Below, in pieces: positions 33,761-42,788 of a stretch of DNA of 64,000 bases (position 1 is its first letter; each line of letters starts with the position of its first letter). The position numbers and the translations under genes are program-made. This DNA is from Rhizobium sp. BK196 (GTDB taxonomy: Bacteria; Pseudomonadota; Alphaproteobacteria; Rhizobiales; Rhizobiaceae): assembly GCF_014193255.1 (NCBI RefSeq), contig NZ_JACHZB010000003.1:186001-250000 (forward strand), in the 5' to 3' direction. The notes under the pieces were generated by a model, which had not been told where the DNA came from, ran no database searches, and worked only from the letters and a program-made list of their open reading frames with translations.

Positions 33761-36700
33761 TCAGACGAGTTCGACGTCGACGACACCAGGAGCGGCCCGC
33801 AAGGCGGCGGCGATCTCCGGCGTGATGCGGTATTTGTCCTGCAGCACGACTTCAACCTCGCGCTTGCCCTCCTCCTTGATCACGATGAAGGAGACCAAGC
33901 CATCGCCCTTGGCGTTCAGGTGCGCGGCAACGGCACGCAGCGGGCCGGAGTCGCGCACATAGACACGCAGCGCCTTCTGCATCTGCAGCGATTTTTCCTC
34001 CAGCGACTGGATGGTCTGCAGACGCAGGCTGACGCCTTCCGGTCGCTCTTCGCCGATCGCGGTGATAACGAAGGATTTTCCGGGCTCCAGTATGTCACGA
34101 TACTGGTTCAGCATTTCGGAGAAGAGCACGGCTTCGTACTGGCCGGAGGAATCCGAGAAGACGATGATGCCCATCTTGTTACCGGTGCGTGTCTTGCGCT
34201 CCTGCTTCGAAATGACGGTGCCCGCCAGTCGCCCGTTCGCAGCACCCTGCTTCACCGCCGTCGAGAAATCCGCGAAAGTCTGCACGCGCATCTTCTGCAG
34301 GATGTTGTTGTAGCTGTCGAGCGGATGGGCGGTCAGGTAGAAGCCCAACACCTGGAATTCCTTGAGCAGCCGCTCGGAGGCAAGCCAGGGCGAGAACGGC
34401 GGCAGGGCGATCTTTTCCGGGCCAGAGGAAAGCGCTCCGCCGAAAATATCCGACTGGCCGCTGAGCTTGTTTTCCTGGGCGCGCTGCGCATAGCCGAGCA
34501 CGCGGTCGAGACCTGCCGAAAGCTGGGCGCGATCCAGGTTGAAGCAATCGAAGGCCCCGGCATAGATCAGGCTTTCCAGCACGCGGCGGTTCACCTGGCG
34601 CGGATCGATGCGCAGGCAGAAATCCTCAATGCTGGCAAAGGGCTTATCGCCGCGCATTTCGACGATGTGGTCAACCGCGGATTCGCCAACGCCCTTGAGA
34701 GCTGCAAGCGCATAATAGATGCGGTTATCGCCGGTCTCGAAATGCCGGAACGAGGTCTGGACGGAAGGCGCAATGACCTCGATACCGAGGCGCTTAGCAT
34801 CCTGGCGGAAGTCGTTGACCTTTTCGGTGTTCGACATGTCGAGCGTCATCGAAGCGGCCAGGAACTCGACCGGATAATGCGCCTTCATATAGGCCGTCTG
34901 GTAGGAGACGATGGCGTAGGCGGCCGCGTGCGACTTGTTGAAGCCGTAGTTTGCGAACTTCGCGAGCAGTTCAAAGATATTGTCGGCCTGCGGCTTCGAC
35001 ACGCCGTTCTTGACCGCACCGACGACGAAACGTTCGCGCTGCTGGTCCATTTCGGCCTTGATCTTCTTGCCCATGGCGCGGCGCAGAAGATCGGCTTCGC
35101 CAAGCGAGTAGCCCGACAGGACCTGGGCGATCTGCATCACCTGTTCCTGGTAGACGATAACGCCCTGCGTTTCCTTGAGCAGATGATCGATCATCGGGTG
35201 GATCGATTCGAGTTCCTCGTCGCCATGCTTGCGGGCGTTGTAGGTCGGGATGTTTTCCATCGGACCCGGACGATAAAGCGCGACCAGCGCGATAATGTCT
35301 TCGATGCAGTCCGGCTTCATGCCGATCAGCGCCTTGCGCATGCCCGCACTTTCCACCTGAAACACGCCGACCGTTTCACCGCGCGACAGCATCTCATAGG
35401 TCTTCTTGTCGTCGAGCGGGATCTTGGCGAGATCCACCTCGATGCCGCGCTTCTTGCAGAAATCGACGGCGACCTTGAGCACAGTCAGCGTCTTCAGGCC
35501 GAGGAAGTCGAACTTCACGAGACCGGCCTGTTCAACCCACTTCATGTTGAACTGAGTGACCGGCATGTCGGAACGCGGATCGCGATACATCGGCACGAGC
35601 TTCGACAGCGGGCGGTCGCCGATCACGATACCGGCGGCGTGAGTCGAAGCGTGGCGGTAGAGGCCTTCGATCTTCTGGGCGATATCCAGAAGGCGGGCGA
35701 CGACCGGCTCCTTGGCCGCCTCTTCCTGGAGCTTCGGCTCTTCCTCGATCGCCTTGGAAAGCGGCGTCGGGTTTGCCGGGTTATTCGGCACCAGTTTGCA
35801 GATCTTGTCGACCTGACCGTAGGGCATTTCCAGGACGCGGCCGACGTCGCGCAGTGCGGCGCGCGCCTGGAGCGAACCGAAAGTAATGATCTGCGCCACC
35901 TGCTCGCGCCCATATTTACGCTGCACGTAACGGATCACCTCTTCACGGCGGTCCTGGCAGAAGTCGATATCGAAGTCCGGCATCGAGACGCGTTCCGGAT
36001 TGAGGAAGCGTTCGAAGAGCAGCGAGAAACGCAGCGGATCGACGTCAGTGATGGTCAATGCATAGGCGACCAGCGAACCCGCACCCGAGCCGCGGCCAGG
36101 ACCGACGGGAATGTCATTCTGCTTGGCCCACTTGATGAAGTCCGCAACGATCAGGAAGTAGCCGGGGAACTTCATGCGCTCGATGACGCTGAGCTCGAAT
36201 TCCAGCCGCTCGCGGTAATCCTTCTCCTCGTAACCCGCCGACATGCCGAGCGTGGCCAAACGCATATCGAGCCCCTCCTGTGCCTGGCGGCGGAGTTCCA
36301 GCGCCTCGGCGCGTTCGGCCTCTTCAGGATCGTCCGTGGCGCCAGTGAAGCGCGGTAGGATCGGCTTGCGGGTCTTCAGAATGAAGGAGCAGCGTCGGGC
36401 GATCTCGACAGTATTTTCCAACGCCTCCGGGAGATCGGCGAAGAGCTTTTCCATCTCCGCACGGCTCTTCAGATAGTGATCGGGCGACAGGCGGAAACGG
36501 CTGTCGTCGGACACGATGGCGTTGTGGGCGACCGCCATCAGTGCGTCGTGAGCGTCATAATCGTCACGCGTCGGGAAGAAGGCTTCGTTGGTCGCGACCA
36601 GCGGCAGGTCGTGCTTGTAGGCAAGGCCGACGATCTTCTGTTCGTGCCGCTTGTCGTAAGTGCCGTGCCGCTGTAACTCGACATAAAGCCGGTCCCCGAA

Positions 36701-37246
36701 GATGCGCTTCAGCGTCAGGAGCCGGGTCTCCGCATGCGCGGCATGACCGTCCTTGAGCGGCATGTCGATCGGCCCGGTCGAGGCACCCGTCAACGCTATC
36801 AGGCCTTCCGTGCCGATCTCATCCAGCCACGAGGCGCGGATGTGAATTGTCGAGTTGCCCTCGCCGCCGAGATAGGCGCGGCTGACAAGATCGACCAGCC
36901 GCTCATAGCCTGCGTCGGTCGCGGACAGAAGTACGATGGAAGGCAGCTTGACCAGCGCCTGCTGACCTCCCCGCTTTTCGGTTTCGAGGCCGTCTTCCAT
37001 ATCGATCGATACCTGGCAGCCGATGATTGGCTGGAGCCCGTCATCCATCGCTTTCTGGGAAAACTCCAGGGCGACGAAGAGATTGTTGGTATCGGTGATG
37101 GCAATGGCTGGCTGATTGTCGCTCGCTGCCTTGTAGAGGATCTTTTTGAGAGGCAATGCGCCTTCAAGCAGCGAATAGGCGGAATGAACCCTCAGATGCA
37201 CGAAGCCTGGCTTTCCGCCGATCGCACCCTGTTCCGCATCCGCCAT
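33761..37246 (-). CDS. dnaE: DNA polymerase III subunit alpha
   Basis: This 1161-residue protein is the replicative polymerase (DnaE1 type by length; the mutagenic DnaE2 type is shorter). The PHP domain opens it (FVHLRVHSAYSLLEGALPL). Polymerase motifs include VGPGRGSGAGSLVAYAL and SMPDFDIDFCQDRREEVI, with the catalytic aspartates in the latter. An OB-fold (about residues 985-1060) follows near the C-terminus. The start at ATG 37246 has GGAAGGG upstream; an ATG at 37270 lacks one. It is transcribed leftward, as are lolC/E, lolD and proS, but DUF5680 and an SOS peptide gene separate it from them. Confidence 0.96.
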   Translation of the reverse strand: MADAEQGAIGGKPGFVHLRVHSAYSLLEGALPLKKILYKAASDNQPAIAITDTNNLFVALEFSQKAMDDGLQPIIGCQVSIDMEDGLETEKRGGQQALVKLPSIVLLSATDAGYERLVDLVSRAYLGGEGNSTIHIRASWLDEIGTEGLIALTGASTGPIDMPLKDGHAAHAETRLLTLKRIFGDRLYVELQRHGTYDKRHEQKIVGLAYKHDLPLVATNEAFFPTRDDYDAHDALMAVAHNAIVSDDSRFRLSPDHYLKSRAEMEKLFADLPEALENTVEIARRCSFILKTRKPILPRFTGATDDPEEAERAEALELRRQAQEGLDMRLATLGMSAGYEEKDYRERLEFELSVIERMKFPGYFLIVADFIKWAKQNDIPVGPGRGSGAGSLVAYALTITDVDPLRFSLLFERFLNPERVSMPDFDIDFCQDRREEVIRYVQRKYGREQVAQIITFGSLQARAALRDVGRVLEMPYGQVDKICKLVPNNPANPTPLSKAIEEEPKLQEEAAKEPVVARLLDIAQKIEGLYRHASTHAAGIVIGDRPLSKLVPMYRDPRSDMPVTQFNMKWVEQAGLVKFDFLGLKTLTVLKVAVDFCKKRGIEVDLAKIPLDDKKTYEMLSRGETVGVFQVESAGMRKALIGMKPDCIEDIIALVALYRPGPMENIPTYNARKHGDEELESIHPMIDHLLKETQGVIVYQEQVMQIAQVLSGYSLGEADLLRRAMGKKIKAEMDQQRERFVVGAVKNGVSKPQADNIFELLAKFANYGFNKSHAAAYAIVSYQTAYMKAHYPVEFLAASMTLDMSNTEKVNDFRQDAKRLGIEVIAPSVQTSFRHFETGDNRIYYALAALKGVGESAVDHIVEMRGDKPFASIEDFCLRIDPRQVNRRVLESLIYAGAFDCFNLDRAQLSAGLDRVLGYAQRAQENKLSGQSDIFGGALSSGPEKIALPPFSPWLASERLLKEFQVLGFYLTAHPLDSYNNILQKMRVQTFADFSTAVKQGAANGRLAGTVISKQERKTRTGNKMGIIVFSDSSGQYEAVLFSEMLNQYRDILEPGKSFVITAIGEERPEGVSLRLQTIQSLEEKSLQMQKALRVYVRDSGPLRAVAAHLNAKGDGLVSFIVIKEEGKREVEVVLQDKYRITPEIAAALRAAPGVVDVELV

Positions 37247-37312
37247 GACGTGCCCTTCCAACTGCATCAATAAAGAATGCGCATTGTCGGCATCGGAGGC
37301 GATTCTGTCCAG

Positions 37313-37354
37313 AAAAAGTCCTGCTTCGGGACCGCATGGCTGCCATGCGATCCC
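37313..37354 (-). terminator. terminator-like hairpins after the SOS peptide gene
   Basis: Just after the 28-codon gene, on the minus strand, an 11-of-12-bp stem (37328-37354) can form. Overlapping it is a shorter stem, GTCC/GGAC with a 7-base loop, directly followed by TTTTT (37317-37313). The two are mutually exclusive, so this could be a terminator or an attenuator before dnaE. Confidence 0.55.
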
Positions 37355-37362
37355 CTGAATTC

Positions 37363-37449
37363 TTACATTGCCATCACGATCAGCGAGAAGCTGGCAACGA
37401 ACATTGCGATGGAGGTGAATGCTGCGATATCACGGATCATGTCAGTCAT
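37363..37449 (-). CDS. 28-residue SOS-controlled single-helix membrane peptide
   Basis: ATG 37449 is preceded by an excellent ribosome binding site (AAAGGAGAGCCAG). It opens a 28-codon frame that starts MTDMIRDIAAF and ends LIVMAM, with stop TAA 37365-37363. Residues 8-28 form one continuous hydrophobic stretch, enough for one membrane helix. A -35 box and a perfect LexA box lie upstream, and a terminator-like hairpin follows. Short SOS-induced membrane peptides are known elsewhere: Caulobacter SidA blocks division through FtsW/FtsN, and E. coli TisB depolarises the membrane. I see no sequence reason to call this an orthologue of either. Expression and function are inference. Confidence 0.7.
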   Translation of the reverse strand: MTDMIRDIAAFTSIAMFVASFSLIVMAM

Positions 37450-37481
37450 CTGGCTCTCCTTTGCTCTTATGTTTTTAGTTT

Positions 37482-37505
37482 GTTCCATGTATGTTCTGTT
37501 GTCAA
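37482..37505 (-). promoter_or_regulatory. LexA box and -35 element of the SOS peptide promoter
   Basis: The direct repeat GTTC-CATGTAT-GTTC (37482-37496; GAAC-N7-GAAC on the minus strand) is a perfect alpha-proteobacterial LexA operator. On the minus strand a consensus -35 TTGACA (37505-37500) directly precedes it, so the box lies in the promoter spacer where LexA would block polymerase. The -10 is less clear (AAACTA at 18-base spacing). The divergent DUF5680 gene, starting 62 bases away, could share this control. Confidence 0.75.
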
Positions 37506-37558
37506 CAGGATTCCACCCCGCTTCTGCGGGACATGGTTAACATCGGAGCAGAGGGACT

Positions 37559-38020
37559 ATGGACGTTCTGGAACTCAACAGCTTCATTGTCGAAGCCAAA
37601 TCGCAGACATATGTCGCCGGCGCCAAGTCGCAGCCGTCTTATCGGATCGGTGCCCACGATATCGGCTACAAGCGTGGCATCTGGCGGTATCTCGACAGCT
37701 ATTTCGGCGGTACGGATTTTGCCGGTCAGGAAGTCGTGTGGCTGGAGGAAAAGCCGGTCTGGGCGATGAATTATTTCGGGCGGATCATCGAGCCCGATAT
37801 CATCGACGGAACTGTCGCCGGCGCGATCATTAGCGCCGCGCTGTCACAGCTCTACAAGCAGGGCCGCTTCCTTGGCGGCATGGTCTTCGATCATTCGCTG
37901 GGGCGCTATGTCGATGCGAGCGAAGGCGACTGCACGCATTTCCGTGGCCACGAATTCATTCTCGTAGGTGGTCAAAAGGCCTATGAGCTCGATTATCGCG
38001 GCGGGCTGATTATCCCCTGA
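37559..38020 (+). CDS. DUF5680 domain-containing protein
   Basis: This 153-residue protein begins MDVLELNSFIVEAKSQTYV and contains GIWRYLDSYFGGTDFAGQEVVW split by short loops and FILVGGQKAYELDYRGG. The pattern is that of DUF5680, a small cytoplasmic alpha/beta domain sometimes fused to helix-turn-helix regulators. Here it stands alone. Its function is unknown. It is divergent from the SOS peptide gene and converges on lolD, whose stop lies 4 bases away. Confidence 0.8.
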   Translation: MDVLELNSFIVEAKSQTYVAGAKSQPSYRIGAHDIGYKRGIWRYLDSYFGGTDFAGQEVVWLEEKPVWAMNYFGRIIEPDIIDGTVAGAIISAALSQLYKQGRFLGGMVFDHSLGRYVDASEGDCTHFRGHEFILVGGQKAYELDYRGGLIIP

Positions 38021-38023
38021 TGA

Positions 38024-38707
38024 TCAGAAATCCACGACCTTGCCGTCGGAGATCGTGACGCGCCGGTCCATGCGCCGGGCAAGCTCGTGGTTGTGTGTGG
38101 CGATCAGCGCGGCAAGGCCGGACTGACGCACCAGAGCCTCCAGAGCGTCGAAGACATAGCTCGCGGTTTCCGGGTCGAGATTGCCGGTCGGCTCGTCCGC
38201 CAGAAGCAGGCTCGGCGCATTGGCAACGGCGCGCGCAATGGCCACGCGCTGCTGCTCACCGCCGGAAAGCTCGCCTGGGCGATGCGTACCGCGGTGGCCG
38301 ATGCGCATGTAATCCAGAAGCATCTTTGCCCGCTCGCTCGCTTCCTTCCATGAGAGGCCGGCGATGAGCTGCGGCATCATGATGTTCTCCTGCGCCGAGA
38401 ATTCCGGCAGCAGGTGATGGAACTGATAAACAAAGCCGATCTCGCCGCGGCGGATGGCGGTGCGCTTGTCATCGGAGAGGCCATCACAGGGGCGGCCGTT
38501 GACCGTGACTTCTCCGCCATCAGGATGCTCCAGCAGGCCAGCCACATGCAAAAGCGTCGACTTGCCCGTGCCTGACGGTGCAACCAGCGCCACCATCTCA
38601 CCGCTCGTCAGCGAGAAATCCGCGCCCTTGAGGATGGTCAGCAGCGTTTCGCCCTGTCCGTAATGGCGCTCGACGCCCGAAAGCTTGAGAACGACGTTCC
38701 GTTTCAT
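38024..38707 (-). CDS. lolD: lipoprotein-releasing system ATP-binding protein LolD
   Basis: This 227-residue ABC ATPase powers release of lipoproteins from the inner membrane to LolA. Walker A ([11 protein letters not shown]), the signature [14 protein letters not shown] and Walker B ([12 protein letters not shown]) are intact, and the switch His is in ATHNHELA. I start at ATG 38707 ([16 protein letters not shown] upstream). An in-frame ATG at 38746 would add 13 residues not expected in the family. It follows the permease gene by 55 bases. Confidence 0.94.
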   Translation of the reverse strand: MKRNVVLKLSGVERHYGQGETLLTILKGADFSLTSGEMVALVAPSGTGKSTLLHVAGLLEHPDGGEVTVNGRPCDGLSDDKRTAIRRGEIGFVYQFHHLLPEFSAQENIMMPQLIAGLSWKEASERAKMLLDYMRIGHRGTHRPGELSGGEQQRVAIARAVANAPSLLLADEPTGNLDPETASYVFDALEALVRQSGLAALIATHNHELARRMDRRVTISDGKVVDF

Positions 38708-38762
38708 GAATGCGGCATTCCTTGGATTTGGCCTTGGATCATGCATGACCTTGGATCCTGGC

Positions 38763-40067
38763 CTATTCGTAACGGAGGGCCTGGACGGGGTCGAGGCGGG
38801 AGGCGCGCCAGGCGGGGAAGATCGTCGCGATGAAAGAGAGCGTCAGCGCCATGATGACGACAGAAACTGTTTCGCTCACATCCATTTCCGCCGGCAACTG
38901 GCTCAGGAAATAGAGCTGCGGATCGAAAAGCACTGTGCCCGATACCCAGGAGAAGAACTGGCGGATGGATTCGATGTTGATGCAGACGAACACGCCGAGC
39001 AGCACGCCGGCGATCGTGCCGACGATGCCGATCGCAGCCCCCGTCATAAAGAAGATGCGCATGATGGCGCCGGAGCTTGCGCCCATGGTACGCAGGATCG
39101 CGATATCGCTGCCCTTGTCTTTCACCAGCATGATGAGACCGGAGATGATGTTAAGCGCAGCGACGAGCACGATCAGCGTCAGGATCATGAACATCACATT
39201 GCGCTCGACCTGCAGGGCGGAGAAGAAGGTCTGGTTGCGCTGGCGCCAGTCGGTGATGGCGATCTGCCGGCCGGCCGCCTCCTCCACCTTGGGCCTCAGA
39301 TTGTCGATATCATCAGGGTTGTTGACGAAGAGTTCGATCGACTGCACCAGCCCGTCGGCATTGAAATAAAGCTGCGATTCCTCGAGTGGCATATAGATGA
39401 TCGAGGCATCGTATTCCGACATGCCGATCTCGAAGAGGCCGGAAATTTTGTAGGACTTGATACGCGGATTGACACCCATCGGCGTTACGTCACCCTCCGG
39501 TGATGTCAGCGTAATCAGGTCGCCCGCCCGCAGTCCCAGCTGATCGGCCATGCGGCTTCCGACCAGAACGCCGTCGCCCGCGGCAAAACCCACCATATCG
39601 CCGGACTTGATGTTATCGGAAACCGTCTTGAGCTTGGTCAGGTCTTCGGCCCGAGTGCCGCGCACGAGCGCGCCAGTGCTGCCGCCCGTCTGCGAAGAGG
39701 CCAGCACCTGGCCCTCCACCAATGGCAGCGCCATCTTGATACCGGGCACCGCCTCGAATTTCTTCACGAGGTCCGCATAGTCGGTGAAGGGACCATCGAC
39801 TGGCTGGATGATCATGTGGCCGTTGATGCCGAGGATGCGGGAGACGAGTTCCGTGCGGAACCCGTTCATCACGGCCATGACTATGATCAGCGTTGCAACA
39901 CCCAGCATGATGCCGACGAAGGAGAAGCCGGCAATGACCGATATAAAAGCCTCCTTGCGGCGGGCGCGCAGATAACGCCACGCCACCAGACGTTCGAAGG
40001 TAGAGAATGGCTTGCCAGCCGGACCCAAGCCGGATTTGGAACTCCGGTCCACTGCTGCCTCTGCCAT
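38763..40067 (-). CDS. lolC: lipoprotein-releasing system transmembrane protein LolC/LolE
   Basis: This 434-residue inner-membrane permease has four membrane helices around a large periplasmic domain: one near residues 42-64, three near 290-400. [21 protein letters not shown] at the start and [10 protein letters not shown] at the end are typical of the family. E. coli uses the pair LolC and LolE, while alpha-proteobacteria usually have one gene serving both roles, as here. It is followed by lolD and preceded by proS on the same strand, 17 bases away. Confidence 0.94.
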   Translation of the reverse strand: MAEAAVDRSSKSGLGPAGKPFSTFERLVAWRYLRARRKEAFISVIAGFSFVGIMLGVATLIIVMAVMNGFRTELVSRILGINGHMIIQPVDGPFTDYADLVKKFEAVPGIKMALPLVEGQVLASSQTGGSTGALVRGTRAEDLTKLKTVSDNIKSGDMVGFAAGDGVLVGSRMADQLGLRAGDLITLTSPEGDVTPMGVNPRIKSYKISGLFEIGMSEYDASIIYMPLEESQLYFNADGLVQSIELFVNNPDDIDNLRPKVEEAAGRQIAITDWRQRNQTFFSALQVERNVMFMILTLIVLVAALNIISGLIMLVKDKGSDIAILRTMGASSGAIMRIFFMTGAAIGIVGTIAGVLLGVFVCINIESIRQFFSWVSGTVLFDPQLYFLSQLPAEMDVSETVSVVIMALTLSFIATIFPAWRASRLDPVQALRYE

Positions 40068-40084
40068 TTCGCCTCCGTCCTACT

Positions 40085-41407
40085 TTAAGCCACGAACCTG
40101 TTGATCGCCGCCTCGATGGTCATCGTTTCGCGGGCGCCAGTCTTGCGGTTCTTTACTTCCACTTCGCCGTTTGCGACCGCGCGCGGACCGGCGATGATCT
40201 GGTACGGCACGCCGATCAGATCGGCGGTCGCAAACTTGGTGCCGGCACGATCGTCCGTGTCGTCATAGAGCACGTCCTTGCCCGCCTTCGTCAGCGCTGC
40301 GTAGATCAGTTCGCAGGTGCCGTCACAGGCCTCGTCGCCCGCCTTCATGTTGATGACCACGACATCGAAGGGCGCGACCGACTCCGGCCAGATGATTCCG
40401 TTCTCATCATGCGATGCTTCGATGATGGCGGGAACAAGGCGCGTCGGTCCGATACCGTAGGAACCCATGTGAACGAAGTGTTCCTTGCCATCGGGTCCTT
40501 GGACTTTCGCACCCATCGGCTCGGAATACTTGGTACCGAAATAGAAAATATGGCCGACTTCGATACCGCGCGCAGAAAGACGCTCGCCCTCCGGAATGGC
40601 GTTGAAGGCGGCCTCGTCATGCATTTCGGAGGTCGCGGCGTAGAGCGACGTCCACTTGCTAAAGATCGACTTCAGACGGTCGACGCTGTCGAAATCGGTG
40701 TTTCCCGCGGGGATATCGAAGTTGACGAAATCCCTGTGGCAGAACACTTCCGACTCGCCGGTATCGGCGAGGATGATGAATTCATGGCTGAGATTGCCGC
40801 CGATCGGGCCGGTATCGGCGCGCATCGGAATGGCGCGCAGGCCGAGACGATCGAAGGTGCGCAGGTAGGCGGTGAACATCTTGTTGTAGGAATGTTCCGC
40901 ACCTTCGCGCGTCAGATCGAAGGAATAGGCGTCCTTCATCAAGAATTCGCGCGAGCGCATGGTGCCGAAGCGCGGACGGACCTCGTCACGGAATTTCAGC
41001 TGGATGTGATAGAGATTGAGCGGCAGGTCCTTGTAGGACTTGACCGACGAACGGAAGATATCCGTGATCATTTCTTCATTGGTCGGGCCGTAGAGCATCG
41101 GGCGGTCCTGACGGTCCTTGATGCGCAGCATCTCCTTGCCGTAGGCATCGTAACGACCGCTCTCCTGCCAGAGCTCCGCGGACTGCAACGTCGGCATCAG
41201 GAGTTCTATCGCGCCCGCGCGGTTCTGCTCCTCACGGATGATGTTGTTGACCTTGTCCAGCACCTTCTTGCCGAGCGGCAGCCATGAATAGATACCCTGC
41301 GACTGCTGGCGGATCATGCCGGCGCGCAGCATCAGCCGATGGGAGACGATTTCCGCCTCCTTGGGATTTTCCTTAAGGATGGGTACGAAGAAGCGGGACA
41401 GACGCAT
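40085..41407 (-). CDS. proS: prolyl-tRNA synthetase
   Basis: This 440-residue class II synthetase charges tRNA-Pro. Motif 2 lies in [22 protein letters not shown] and adjoining residues (described as two halves here), and motif 3 in [17 protein letters not shown]-terminal anticodon-binding domain (about 340-440) ends the protein. It lacks the large editing insertion of E. coli ProS, which explains the shorter length usual in alpha-proteobacteria. The leader is about 170 bases from the proposed promoter. Confidence 0.96.
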   Translation of the reverse strand: MRLSRFFVPILKENPKEAEIVSHRLMLRAGMIRQQSQGIYSWLPLGKKVLDKVNNIIREEQNRAGAIELLMPTLQSAELWQESGRYDAYGKEMLRIKDRQDRPMLYGPTNEEMITDIFRSSVKSYKDLPLNLYHIQLKFRDEVRPRFGTMRSREFLMKDAYSFDLTREGAEHSYNKMFTAYLRTFDRLGLRAIPMRADTGPIGGNLSHEFIILADTGESEVFCHRDFVNFDIPAGNTDFDSVDRLKSIFSKWTSLYAATSEMHDEAAFNAIPEGERLSARGIEVGHIFYFGTKYSEPMGAKVQGPDGKEHFVHMGSYGIGPTRLVPAIIEASHDENGIIWPESVAPFDVVVINMKAGDEACDGTCELIYAALTKAGKDVLYDDTDDRAGTKFATADLIGVPYQIIAGPRAVANGEVEVKNRKTGARETMTIEAAINRFVA

Positions 41408-41584
41408 GGCGGATTCCGGTATAGTTGAGACGCCGCTTACCCAAGCGGAATCGACGGTATTTATTAAAGATGGGAGCGTTCATAGCCGCTTCGCGGCAGG
41501 AAAGAAACCCGCGACCAGCGCAAGCTGACTCCCGCAGACGCATGTTAGCACCTACAAATTGAGCTGGCGCGAAAAAACGCGTAT

Positions 41585-41614
41585 TTATAAGGGCTTGAAG
41601 GTAAATCTTGTCAA
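41585..41614 (-). promoter_or_regulatory. sigma70-type promoter of proS
   Basis: On the minus strand TTGACA (41614-41609) and TTATAA (41590-41585) are 18 bases apart, close to consensus. Transcription would start near 41578, leaving a leader of about 170 bases before ATG 41407. No competing gene lies on this strand in between. Confidence 0.65.
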
Positions 41615-41994
41615 CAGAAAAATTTTGCGTGACTGTAGCAAAAATGCAAAAAAAGCTGATGACAAAGCACATTCTTTGAGCTAGCTTTAGCCCACAAAAC
41701 AGGCAGGAAGGTTAAATTCTTGCCGTACTCGCGGTCAAGTCTTGGGAGGATCAGATCTTAGGCGCGCTTGTCGCTGCCCCGGTAACGGTTAAGGATCACG
41801 CGATACTTAAAACAAGGCTTTTAGCCTTGTTTTTTTTTGCTTTTTCGGTTCCCAACAGACCCGAAAACCAGCCTCATCTTTCGTTAGGTAAAACTGCTTT
41901 CCGTTACGCAAGGTCATTGCCTCATTTGCATGACATGCGTGTGACGGTTTCGCGGCACCTTTACATCTGCTCAAAGATTGAGCAAAAGTCATTT
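41615..41994. other. gene-poor gap between proS promoter and DUF1467 gene
   Basis: These 380 bases hold no gene I can support. They include a strong hairpin (41811-41838, listed separately) and an open minus-strand frame ending at 41807. From ATG 41917 that frame would give 36 residues rich in Lys, but its ribosome binding site is only 2 bases away and its end falls in the hairpin. The left part is AT-rich. Confidence 0.4.
41811..41838 (+). terminator. strong orphan Rho-independent terminator
   Basis: The perfect stem AACAAGGCT-ttt-AGCCTTGTT is followed by an uninterrupted T-run on the plus strand. No annotated plus-strand gene ends here. On the minus strand, where DUF1467 ends 157 bases before it, only about four T follow. 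It may close the DUF1467 transcript imperfectly, or end an unseen plus-strand RNA. Confidence 0.7.
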
Positions 41995-42270
41995 CTAATA
42001 GAAGCTAGGCCCTATTTGCGGAAGTGCATCGAAGCCGAAACCGAAATAGGTCGAGCAGATGTACCAGATACCGTAGATGGCGCCGGAGATGAACGTCGTC
42101 AGCGAGAAGACGAAAAGCGGGCGGAAACGGGTCGGCGCGCTCGGCACGGTCCCCAGCACAACATCATTATCCTCCGCCTGCGTACGAAGACCAATCGGCA
42201 GGACAGCGAAAAGCGTGATCCACCAGATGATAAAATAGACTGCGAATCCTTGGAGGAAGGCCTGAAACAT
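41995..42270 (-). CDS. DUF1467 family membrane protein
   Basis: This 91-residue protein has two membrane helices (FAVYFIIWWITLFAVLPIGL near the start and FVFSLTTFISGAIYGIWYIC further on). This matches the alpha-proteobacterial DUF1467 family, regularly found near proS and mce. I start at ATG 42270 (MFQAFLQGF), since the 24 extra upstream residues are not membrane-like. Its function is unknown. Confidence 0.85.
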   Translation of the reverse strand: MFQAFLQGFAVYFIIWWITLFAVLPIGLRTQAEDNDVVLGTVPSAPTRFRPLFVFSLTTFISGAIYGIWYICSTYFGFGFDALPQIGPSFY

Positions 42271-42380
42271 CTTGGTCTCGTCGGTATCGCGCCTTGGCGC
42301 TTCGTTTCGCGTGCTTATAAGCGGGAATGACGGCCAATTCAAAGGCTACGAATAATTTAGGTCACTCTGCCGCAGTGCGA

Positions 42381-42785
42381 TCAGGCCTGTTCCAGCTCAA
42401 TGAGCGTTCCGAAGAAGTCCTTCGGGTGGAGAAAGAGCACCGGCTTGCCGTGAGCGCCGATCTTCGGCTCACCATTGCCAAGCACCCTCGCCCCTGATGC
42501 CGCCAACCTGTCGCGCGCGACCAGAATATCGTCGACCTCATAGCAGATATGATGCATGCCGCCGGACGGGTTCTTCTCGAGGAAGGCCGCAATCGGCGAG
42601 GCTTCACCGAGCGGCTCCAGCAGTTCCACCTTGGTATTCGGCAGTTCCACGAAGACGACCATCACGCCATGCTCCGGCAAAGCTTGCGGCTCGGAGACCG
42701 CGGCGCCCAGCGTGTCGCGATAGCTTGCAGCCGCAGCAGTCAGATCAGGCACGGCGATGGCGATATGGTTCACCCGGCCAATCAT
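42381..42785 (-). CDS. mce: methylmalonyl-CoA epimerase
   Basis: This 134-residue VOC-fold enzyme interconverts (R)- and (S)-methylmalonyl-CoA in propionate metabolism. MIGRVNHIAIAVPDL opens the first half, with the metal-binding His. Further ligands lie in SGGMHHICYEVDD and in the acidic FFGTLIELEQA at the end. The start ATG lies 3 bases after the rnj stop; a GTG just before it is possible. Close spacing indicates one operon with rnj and birA. Confidence 0.94.
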   Translation of the reverse strand: MIGRVNHIAIAVPDLTAAAASYRDTLGAAVSEPQALPEHGVMVVFVELPNTKVELLEPLGEASPIAAFLEKNPSGGMHHICYEVDDILVARDRLAASGARVLGNGEPKIGAHGKPVLFLHPKDFFGTLIELEQA

Positions 42786-42788
42786 CAC

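Noticed and set aside
33920-36358. An 812-codon open frame on the plus strand opposite dnaE
   Set aside because: It is the antisense of dnaE, which has all polymerase motifs; high GC keeps the opposite strand open. Its composition (rich in Arg, His, Asp) is typical of such shadows.
41807-41992. Small minus-strand frame after DUF1467
   Set aside because: There is no proper ribosome binding site, the frame ends inside a terminator hairpin, and no family is recognised.
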